A DNA stretch of 64,000 bases from Candidatus Nitrotoga sp. AM1P (GTDB lineage: Bacteria; Pseudomonadota; Gammaproteobacteria; Burkholderiales; Gallionellaceae), in NCBI RefSeq assembly GCF_013168275.1, contig NZ_AP019547.1, positions 2,418,001 to 2,482,000 of the forward strand, in the 5' to 3' direction. Of the stretch, positions 56,992-64,000 are shown in pieces. Made by a program: the position numbers and the translations under genes. Within the stretch, counting starts at the first letter, position 1; every line of letters starts with the position of its first letter. The notes below the pieces were generated by a model, which saw nothing but the letters and a program-made list of their open reading frames with translations, had not been told where the DNA came from and did no database searches.

Positions 56992-58407
56992 TTAGTTACG
57001 TTTATAATCATCGTCGTACCGTACAATATCATCTTCGCCGAGATACGAGCCAGACTGGACTTCAATCAGATAAAGCGATCCTGTGCCTATATTTTCCAGG
57101 CGGTGTTTCATGCCAATAGGGATATAAGTTGATTGGTCCTCTTGTAGCAGTAGAATATCCTCGCCACGAGTTACTTTGGCATAACCGGAAACTACAATCC
57201 AATGTTCGGCGCGATGATGGTGCTTTTGCAAAGACAATTTTGCACCGGGTTTCACCATAATGCGCTTGGCCTGGAATCGTTCGCCGATATCGATGCCTTC
57301 ATAATAGCCCCACGGGCGATAGACACGACGGTGAATCAGATGTTCGGTGCGTTCGGCCTGCTTAAGATATTCCACGGTATGTTTTACATTCTGGGCAAAG
57401 TCCTTATGCATCACCAACACTGCATCAGCAGTTTCCACAATGACCAAGTCTTGCACTCCGATAGTTGCCACCATACGACTTTCGGCACGAACATAAGTAT
57501 GTGTGGTTTCTGCGGTATAAACATCGCCACGCAAAGCATTGCCTTGCTCATCTTGTGGGCTGACGTCATAGAGTGATGACCATGAACCGATGTCACTCCA
57601 GCCAATATCCACTGTCACCATAGCCGCCGCCTGAGTGTGTTCCATCACTGCATAATCGATAGAATCCGATGGGCAAGTGGCAAAAGCCTTTTCATCCAGA
57701 CGACAAAAATCCAGATCATGCGTGCTATTTTGCCATGCTTCTAGTGCAGCTTGATGAATGTCCGGGCGGTAGCGTTGCAGCTCATTCAGGTAGACAGATG
57801 CTTTGAATACGAACATGCCACTGTTCCAAAAAAATCTTCCTGAAGCCACGAACTGTTTAGCCGTATCTAAATCTGGTTTTTCCACAAAACGCGCCACCTC
57901 AAAGCTATGCTCACCGGATCCTAATATTGCACCGCGTTCAATGTAGCCGAATCCTGTGGCAGGTTCATGGGGTGTAATACCGAATGTCACCAATTTATCT
58001 TGTTGCGCCAACGCGAATGCTGCTTGAATCGCCTTATGAAAGCCTGAAATATCCTGAATTAGATGATCTGCAGGTAATACCAACAAGATTGCTTGAGCAT
58101 CTCTAGCTTGTGCAGCGAGTGCGGCAATAGCCACTGCAGGTGCAGTATTGCGACCTGATGGCTCGAGTACCTGCAATAGAGGATCAATGTTAACGGCACG
58201 CAACTGTTCGGCGACGAGGAAGCGATGTTCGTTGTTACAGATCACTAATGGGGCGGCTACGCTGGGATAGCCTTTAAGGCGCAGCAATGTTTCTTGAAAT
58301 AATGTGTTTTCGGAAATCAGCGGCAAAAACTGTTTGGGTAATGCTACGCGAGATAAGGGCCATAAACGGGTGCCAGAACCTCCAGACAAAATAACAGGAT
58401 AGAGCAT
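56992..58407 (-). CDS. manC: Mannose-1-phosphate guanylyltransferase / mannose-6-phosphate isomerase
   Basis: About 471 residues from ATG 58407 (MLYPVILSGG). N-terminal nucleotidyltransferase (GGSGTRLWPLSR, PADHLI, FVEKPD) and C-terminal cupin isomerase (RPWGYYEGID, KPGAKLSLQKHHHRAEHWIVV). Makes GDP-mannose. An earlier ATG at 58437 is possible but gives an atypical N-terminus. No algD or gmd is in view, so the use of GDP-mannose is open. Confidence 0.95.
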   Translation of the reverse strand: MLYPVILSGGSGTRLWPLSRVALPKQFLPLISENTLFQETLLRLKGYPSVAAPLVICNNEHRFLVAEQLRAVNIDPLLQVLEPSGRNTAPAVAIAALAAQARDAQAILLVLPADHLIQDISGFHKAIQAAFALAQQDKLVTFGITPHEPATGFGYIERGAILGSGEHSFEVARFVEKPDLDTAKQFVASGRFFWNSGMFVFKASVYLNELQRYRPDIHQAALEAWQNSTHDLDFCRLDEKAFATCPSDSIDYAVMEHTQAAAMVTVDIGWSDIGSWSSLYDVSPQDEQGNALRGDVYTAETTHTYVRAESRMVATIGVQDLVIVETADAVLVMHKDFAQNVKHTVEYLKQAERTEHLIHRRVYRPWGYYEGIDIGERFQAKRIMVKPGAKLSLQKHHHRAEHWIVVSGYAKVTRGEDILLLQEDQSTYIPIGMKHRLENIGTGSLYLIEVQSGSYLGEDDIVRYDDDYKRN

Positions 58408-58752
58408 AGCCACTTTCAAAAGGTTGATGATAAACATTTCTTGAGATGCATGGCTTGAATTATAATCCGCAATCCAATAGTTAGGAGCGGAAGTCTTGCG
58501 CACTGCAATCTTTATGGAAGTTGCTTAATGAACGAAGCAACTCTGATTGCTGGCATCACTGGGCAAATGTGCCTGTTTGTCTGCTGAACAAAGGACGTTT
58601 CTTGTATGACATCAAGTGCAGCGTCTTCTTAATCTTCGAAGAAATGAACATTGTGTGCACTGATAAGTACGGGGATTAAAGCACAGGTTATATAACCGCA
58701 TTGCCAGTGAAACCATTTGTTCCAGATGGGCCAATTTTATTGGAGAAAACGT

Positions 58753-60075
58753 TTGAAAGTCACAATTGTAGGGACCGGTTATGTAGGTCTAGTGAGTGGC
58801 GCATGCCTTGCAGAGGTTGGTAATCATGTTCTCTGTCTCGATCTCGACCCAGCAAAAATACGTATTTTGGAAAACGGGCATATTCCTATTCACGAGTCTG
58901 GTTTGATCGACATCGTGCGCCACAATGTCGCTGCTGGCCGTCTCGGCTTTACCACAGACATAGACCGTGCCGTAGCACACGCTCGTATTCAGTTCGTCGC
59001 CGTCGGTACCCCCCCTGATGAAGATGGCTCCGCCGACCTGCAATATGTTCTGGCAGCAGCCAGAAACATCGGCAGCCGTATGACTGAAGATAAAATTATC
59101 GTTAATAAAAGTACCGTTCCTGTGGGTACTGCCCACAAGGTCAGCGCAGTTATCGCAGAAGAGTTGCAAAAACGCGACATTAAGCTCAAGCATAGTGTCG
59201 TCTCCAACCCAGAATTCCTTAAAGAAGGCGGGGCAGTTGAAGATTTCATGCGCCCGGATCGCATCATTATCGGTGGAGATGATGCACATGCTATCCAACA
59301 AATGCGTGAGTTATATGCCCCATTCAATCGCAACCACGACCGTATTATTGTCATGGATGTCAAAAGTGCCGAACTCACTAAGTACGCCGCCAATGCCATG
59401 CTCGCCACACGTATCAGCTTCATGAACGAACTGGCCAATGTTGCAGAAAAACTTGGTGCCGACATTGAAATGGTAAGACTAGGTATTGGTTCCGACACCC
59501 GTATCGGCTACCATTTTCTCTATTCAGGCTGTGGCTACGGTGGATCCTGTTTCCCTAAAGATGTAAAAGCGCTCATCAAAACTGCCAATGACGACGCCGG
59601 CATCACCCTCAAAGTACTCAATGCCGTGGAAGCAGCCAACGATGCACAAAAAGAAGTCCTCACGAACAAAATAAAAGCTAGATTCGGTACCAATCTTATT
59701 GGAAAAAACTTTGCCATTTGGGGACTTGCTTTCAAGCCCAACACGGATGATATGCGCGATGCGCCGAGCCGCAAGCTGATTTCAGATTTATTAGAGGCAG
59801 GTGCTACCGTCACTGCGTATGACCCGGTAGCCATGTCAGAAGCACAACGAATCTTTGGCAATGACTCCAGAATTTCTTATGCAGACAATCCGCTCACAGC
59901 CTGTAAAGATGCAGATGCATTGGTTATCGTCACTGAGTGGAAAGAATTCCGCAATCCGGACTTTGCAATAATTAAAACCAAGCTCAAAACTCCATTAATC
60001 TTCGATGGCCGTAGCTTGTATGAGTTGGCTACGGTAAGAGCACACGGACTGGAATATTTTCCCATTGGTCGTTAA
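58753..60075 (+). CDS. ugd: UDP-glucose 6-dehydrogenase
   Basis: About 440 residues from TTG 58753, which has GGAG eight bases upstream; the longer frame from 58717 adds residues not seen in the family. NAD site [21 protein letters not shown], and catalytic Cys in [11 protein letters not shown]. Makes UDP-glucuronate. Confidence 0.96.
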   Translation: MKVTIVGTGYVGLVSGACLAEVGNHVLCLDLDPAKIRILENGHIPIHESGLIDIVRHNVAAGRLGFTTDIDRAVAHARIQFVAVGTPPDEDGSADLQYVLAAARNIGSRMTEDKIIVNKSTVPVGTAHKVSAVIAEELQKRDIKLKHSVVSNPEFLKEGGAVEDFMRPDRIIIGGDDAHAIQQMRELYAPFNRNHDRIIVMDVKSAELTKYAANAMLATRISFMNELANVAEKLGADIEMVRLGIGSDTRIGYHFLYSGCGYGGSCFPKDVKALIKTANDDAGITLKVLNAVEAANDAQKEVLTNKIKARFGTNLIGKNFAIWGLAFKPNTDDMRDAPSRKLISDLLEAGATVTAYDPVAMSEAQRIFGNDSRISYADNPLTACKDADALVIVTEWKEFRNPDFAIIKTKLKTPLIFDGRSLYELATVRAHGLEYFPIGR

Positions 60076-60288
60076 TGGGGGAGATGATTTTAAATATGAA
60101 ATTCATAAATAAAAACTAAATATAAAAAACTGCGCTCGTAAATCTCGACACGTGCCTATAGCCTTGAACCCTGAATTTTTTGTCCCTTGCCTCTTGAATC
60201 CAAGACTTGCATTGTGGGCCGTCGCGGCTGGGTCGACAGCACGATTCAATGGGTATTCCAACGACACGACTCTCGTGAGTTTCCCAGC

Positions 60289-61791
60289 ATGAGGCTGAGT
60301 GGAAACCTACTTGCAGGATTAACAAACTCGATCTGGTCGGCACTGATCGGCTTGGCAGTTGTTCCCTTTTATCTTAAATACCTCGGAATAGAAGCCTATG
60401 GTTTGATCGGTTTCTTTGTGACGACACAGGCATTGCTTTCCCTTCTTGATATGGGATTAGCTCCAACGATTAACCGTGAGGTCGCACGATATTCGGCATC
60501 GGGAAATTTAAAGGAAGTTGGAAAGTTACTACATACTCTCGCCATCGTTTATTGGGGAATGGCTGGAGTAATTTCCTTGTTAATTGTGTCATTGGCACCA
60601 TTGATTACGGAACACTGGCTACAATCCAAATATCTTTCACAGCAAACCATTGAGCATGCCGTAATATTGATGGGGCTGGTGGTTGCTTGCCGCTGGCCAA
60701 TTGGATTATATCAAAGTGCCTTGATAGGGGCACAACGCTTGACAATATCGAGTGGCATTAATATTGCGATGGTGACGCTGGGAAGTTTGGGCGGTGTGAT
60801 GGTGCTTGCCTTTGTAGCGCCGACAATTGAGGCTTTCTTTATTTGGCAAGCTGGGGTCGGGCTCGTGTATGCGGCAACCATGCGATGGGCAGCGTGGCGG
60901 GTAATAGGGCGATTCAAGGATAGACGGTTCGATATTGATAAGCTGAGACAGATATGGCGTTTTTCTGCGGGTATGAGCGGGGTTGCAGTTTCGGGAGTTA
61001 TCCTGATGCAATTGGACAAGGTGCTGTTAAGTAGAATACTTAGTTTGGAAGATTTTGGGCGTTATGCGCTAGCAGGGGTAGTTGCAAATGGTTTGTATGT
61101 GTTACTTACGCCTACTTTTAATGTGATTTACCCGCGCCTGTCCGCGCTTGTCGTTACTGGAGATGCCGACAAGTTGATTGAACTGTATCGGTCAGGAACT
61201 CGTTTGCTTTCAGCAGTCCTTTTTCCAATAGCAACGGCTATTGCTGTTTTTGCTGAAGAAATACTTTCTTTGTGGACGGGAAACTTGTCATTTGCGTCGA
61301 GCATGGCTCCAATAGTCGCGTTACTCTTGATCGGTACCGCGTTAAATGGGGTTATGCATTTTCCTTATGCTTTGCAATTAGCTTTTGGCATGACGCGCTT
61401 GCCACTAATGATTAATGTCATATTGGTAATCATGATGATACCGATGACCATTTTGCTAGCTATGCAATTCGGGGTTATTGGTGGAGCTACAGCGTGGGCA
61501 TTATCGAGTGGTATATACCTATTAATGGGTACATGGCTCACGCACAAGACACTATTAAAAGGGCTTGGGTTAAAGTGGTTATTATGGGATGTTGGAATGC
61601 CACTTTGTTTGTCACTATTGGTGGTAGGAATTGTGGGAGACGAAGTTCGTGAGTGGGGATATTCTAATTACGTGGAATTATTTATCGGGAGTGGATTGGT
61701 ATTTTTTGCTTTTTTGTTAGTTATTTTATTTTCACCGCGTTTAAGGTTTGCTGTGCAAAACAACTTTTTTTCTGATGAGCCCCATGATTGA
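60289..61791 (+). CDS. Wzx-like polysaccharide flippase
   Basis: About 500 residues from ATG 60289 (MRLSGNLL), with roughly 12-14 hydrophobic segments. The opening (VVPFYLKYLGIEAYGLIGFF, SLLDMGLAPTINREVAR) matches the MOP/Wzx superfamily of lipid-linked oligosaccharide exporters. AT-rich compared with ugd, as is common for Wzx genes. A GTGAG motif precedes the start. Confidence 0.9.
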   Translation: MRLSGNLLAGLTNSIWSALIGLAVVPFYLKYLGIEAYGLIGFFVTTQALLSLLDMGLAPTINREVARYSASGNLKEVGKLLHTLAIVYWGMAGVISLLIVSLAPLITEHWLQSKYLSQQTIEHAVILMGLVVACRWPIGLYQSALIGAQRLTISSGINIAMVTLGSLGGVMVLAFVAPTIEAFFIWQAGVGLVYAATMRWAAWRVIGRFKDRRFDIDKLRQIWRFSAGMSGVAVSGVILMQLDKVLLSRILSLEDFGRYALAGVVANGLYVLLTPTFNVIYPRLSALVVTGDADKLIELYRSGTRLLSAVLFPIATAIAVFAEEILSLWTGNLSFASSMAPIVALLLIGTALNGVMHFPYALQLAFGMTRLPLMINVILVIMMIPMTILLAMQFGVIGGATAWALSSGIYLLMGTWLTHKTLLKGLGLKWLLWDVGMPLCLSLLVVGIVGDEVREWGYSNYVELFIGSGLVFFAFLLVILFSPRLRFAVQNNFFSDEPHD

Positions 61792-61827
61792 GACAAAAGT
61801 TAATAAAGCACTTAGAAGGAGATTGTG

Positions 61828-62541
61828 ATGATTATGGAAGTTTTGCAAAATAAATTGCAAATAAGCAAAGCGCGTCAAGTATTGGTAAACAAAGGGGTAT
61901 CTTTTGTTGAGTCACCCTTGCGATCTTTAATGAGAAAGCTTGGGCTGGTGCGCGGGGTGGCGATGGGAGATATGGTGAAGAGTTGGGATGTACTCGCCAC
62001 TCTAAATTTTCTTGAGAGTAATGTAAAAAAAAATGAGCCGATACTTGATATTGGGTGCTATGCATCAGAAGTTATCGTTGCACTACACAAATTAGGTTAT
62101 TCAAATTTAACAGGCGCCGATCTAAATCCCAATTTGCAGAAAATGCCGTATCAAAATGATATCCATTATGAAATTACCGATTTTATGCACACAAAATTTG
62201 AAGATGCCTCATTCCGGGCGATTACATCGATTTCGGTAATTGAGCATGGTTTTGATGGGCAATCGTTGTTGAAAGAGATGTCGCGTCTTTTGAGGCCCGG
62301 CGGCTACTTCATAGCATCGTTCGATTACTGGCCAGAAAAAATTGATACAACAGGAATCAAATTTTTTGGAATGGATTGGAAGATTTTTTCAAGGAATGAA
62401 GTTATTGATTTTGTAAAAAAGGCTGCAAGTTATGGTTTGTTTCCAAACGGCGAGATGAATTATGTCGGTAAAGACAAACCAATCGATTGCGCGGACAAGC
62501 AATATACCTTTGGCTGGATAGTACTTAAAAAGCTTGTTTGA
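61828..62541 (+). CDS. Class I SAM-dependent methyltransferase
   Basis: 237 residues from ATG 61828, six bases after AGGAG. SAM-binding motif ILDIGCYASEV (Tyr in place of a common Gly), then GADLNP, ITSISVIEHG and LLRPGGYFIASFDYW. It probably methylates a sugar in the surface polysaccharide. Its stop overlaps the next start region. Confidence 0.85.
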   Translation: MIMEVLQNKLQISKARQVLVNKGVSFVESPLRSLMRKLGLVRGVAMGDMVKSWDVLATLNFLESNVKKNEPILDIGCYASEVIVALHKLGYSNLTGADLNPNLQKMPYQNDIHYEITDFMHTKFEDASFRAITSISVIEHGFDGQSLLKEMSRLLRPGGYFIASFDYWPEKIDTTGIKFFGMDWKIFSRNEVIDFVKKAASYGLFPNGEMNYVGKDKPIDCADKQYTFGWIVLKKLV

Positions 62542-62543
62542 AT

Positions 62544-63620
62544 ATGCGGATATTAATAATAACGGGATCATATCCGCCAATGAAATGCGGAGTTGGGACA
62601 TATACGCAAAAATTGGCAATGGCTTTAGCGGAATCTAAGAATGTTAAAGTAACTGTGCTAACAGATGAACGTGCTAGCGAAGTCATAGAACAAAATGGAG
62701 TTGAAGTTTTATCTGTGATACGGAGTTGGCGAGTTACTGAATTAATTCATATTGCAAAGTATATTTTGCAATTTAATCCAGACATTATCCACATTCAATA
62801 TCCAACTCAAGGGTACTCAGGCAGCATGCCAATGCTCATGCCGTTGTTAATGCATCTTCTACGTAAACACTGTGTGCAAACGTGGCATGAACCGGTTTTC
62901 AGTGGGAAGTCAAGTTGGTTATTAACAATTGGATTAGAAGTGCTGATTACAGTAAGAGAAGAGATAATAACGAGCACACCTAAATTTATTCAAAGAGCAC
63001 TCAGAGGTACAAGGTTAGCATGGATCCCTGCTGCGTCTTTGTTGCCAACAGTTATGTTATCCGATGAGGAACGATCAAAAATCCGGCACCACTATATTTC
63101 TAATAACAAGGTATTGCTGTCTTACTACGGATTTGTGGCACCTCTCAAAGGAATTGAAATGCTATTTGAAATTGTTGCGAAAACAAAAGCGCATCTATTA
63201 ATGGCATGCGATTTTCAGCCAAACGATGATTATCACAAATCGTTACTGGATAAAATTAAAACAATGGGTATTGAGTCATATATAACCATAATGGGTTTTT
63301 TGCCAGAGTTTCAGTTGGCCTCTATATTAGCTGCCTCTGATGCGGTTGTACTTCCGTTCAGAGATGGAGGCGGGCCATGGAATACAACTATTGATGGAGC
63401 GATTGCACAAGGAACTTTTGTTTTGACCACGTCCTTAATTGCTAGTGGATATAACAAAGAAAAAAATGTCTATTGTGCAAAACCCGGCAATGTGGAAGAG
63501 ATGATTCTTTCAATTCAAACATATGCTGGATGCCGTATTTCATCCAAGCCACCAATATCGGCATGGCGGAATATTGCAGAACAACATTTAAGCATCTATA
63601 AACAGCTAATTACGGCATGA
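62544..63620 (+). CDS. Glycosyltransferase family 4
   Basis: 358 residues from ATG 62544. GT-B fold: TGSYPPMKCGVGTYTQKLA at the start, IIHIQYPTQGY, and the donor-site region ASDAVVLPFRDGGGPWNTTIDGAIAQG. Adds a sugar to the growing chain. Its stop overlaps the next gene (ATGA). Confidence 0.9.
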   Translation: MRILIITGSYPPMKCGVGTYTQKLAMALAESKNVKVTVLTDERASEVIEQNGVEVLSVIRSWRVTELIHIAKYILQFNPDIIHIQYPTQGYSGSMPMLMPLLMHLLRKHCVQTWHEPVFSGKSSWLLTIGLEVLITVREEIITSTPKFIQRALRGTRLAWIPAASLLPTVMLSDEERSKIRHHYISNNKVLLSYYGFVAPLKGIEMLFEIVAKTKAHLLMACDFQPNDDYHKSLLDKIKTMGIESYITIMGFLPEFQLASILAASDAVVLPFRDGGGPWNTTIDGAIAQGTFVLTTSLIASGYNKEKNVYCAKPGNVEEMILSIQTYAGCRISSKPPISAWRNIAEQHLSIYKQLITA

Positions 63621-64000
63621 TACAACTGTCAATTTGTATTCCAACTTACAATTTTGGAAAATTTATTGGACAAACATTGGATAGCCTCTTGCCGCAAGTT
63701 TCCGCAAATGTTGAAGTGATCGTTCTGGATGGCGGCTCAATAGATAATACTGCCGATATAGTATCAATCAGGCAGCGTGAATATCCAATGTTGATCTATC
63801 ATCACCAGAATTTTCGTGGTGGAATTGATAGAGATATTGAGAAAGTAGTTAGCTTGGCACAAGGGCAATATTGCTGGTTGTTTTCAGCAGATGACATCAT
63901 GTTACCGGGCGCGGTAAATAAGATACTTGAAGCTATTAAATCAAATTATGATGTTTACATCTGTGAGCATGTCTTGTGCAATTTAAAGATGGATCCTATT
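63617..64000 (+). CDS. Glycosyltransferase family 2, N-terminal part
   Basis: 128 residues to the window edge. LSICIPTYNFGKFIGQTLDSLL, VIVLDGGSIDNTAD, NFRGGIDRDIEKVVSLAQG and the DXD-like SADDIMLPGAV resemble abequosyltransferase-type GT2 enzymes. ATG 63617 overlaps the GT4 stop. Confidence 0.85.
   Translation, partial: MIQLSICIPTYNFGKFIGQTLDSLLPQVSANVEVIVLDGGSIDNTADIVSIRQREYPMLIYHHQNFRGGIDRDIEKVVSLAQGQYCWLFSADDIMLPGAVNKILEAIKSNYDVYICEHVLCNLKMDPI

Overview
The window looks like a chromosome segment of a betaproteobacterium, most likely Nitrosomonadales/Gallionellaceae-like. The basis is gene order: M23 peptidase-anmK-erpA, argD-argF-argG, hisC-hisB-hisH-hisA-hisF-hisI-hisE-HIT-tatABC-HtrA-Nif3, and a HrcA/CIRCE-controlled groESL. 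The taxon is an inference; no rRNA or other marker in the window fixes it.
Layout. 1-0.83 kb: the end of ccmD and a complete ccmE, with no ccmF downstream. 1.33-8.65 kb: a 7.3-kb integrative element in the 3' half of a tRNA-Phe gene. It has a duplicated core, a second repeat shared by both ends, a tyrosine integrase, a compact run of overlapping small genes, a broken terminase-small-subunit gene, a broken secreted MORN-type gene, and a metK + DUF3293 cargo. 8.6-11.0 kb: tRNA-Phe and groEL-groES with a perfect CIRCE operator and a clear sigma70-type promoter. 11.1-12.5 kb: an IS5-family element whose transposase is cut by an amber codon. 12.8-17.4 kb: bolA-like, DUF1566, M23 peptidase, anmK, erpA. 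17.8-22.4 kb: a five-gene redox operon (PepSY membrane protein, DUF2271 with a D-G-x-S-G-A-T flavinylation motif, DUF4198, ApbE flavin transferase, membrane-anchored flavodoxin reductase) behind a possible Fur box. 22.5-26.1 kb: mutY and asmA, with a perfect 223-bp tandem duplication at their junction. 26.5-29.4 kb: Tat-exported ferritin-like protein, cupredoxin, SufR-like regulator with a hairpin over its ribosome-binding site, YajQ, ppnP. 29.5-32.9 kb: argD-argF-argG. 33.0-35.1 kb: a small inverted-repeat element, a frameshifted IS4-family element, rpsT, and a 118-bp MITE-like element. 35.4-42.5 kb: histidine operon, HIT protein and tatABC. 42.5-50.5 kb: HtrA protease, Nif3, an unknown gene, spoT, two GldC-like paralogues, uppP. 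50.5-52.6 kb: rhodanese and a metallo-beta-lactamase-fold protein with a degraded metal motif. 52.9-64.0 kb: surface-polysaccharide genes (rfbBAC, waaA, manC, ugd, flippase, methyltransferase, two glycosyltransferases), running off the right edge.
How parts work together. The 17.8-22.4 kb cluster reads as a chain moving reducing power from a cytosolic flavin reductase across the inner membrane to a periplasmic protein carrying covalent FMN, with ApbE as the attaching enzyme; iron or ferric-siderophore reduction is the likeliest purpose. The Tat translocase at 40.7-42.5 kb would export the ferritin-like protein at 26.5 kb. The right end makes activated sugars (dTDP-4-keto-6-deoxy sugar, GDP-mannose, UDP-glucuronate), then flips, decorates and assembles a polysaccharide.
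The best candidates for something new are the tRNA-Phe element with its SAM-synthetase cargo, the flavinylated redox operon, the ribosome-binding-site hairpin before the SufR-like gene, the orphan degraded MBL protein, and the mutY duplication that rebuilds its own upstream reading frame.
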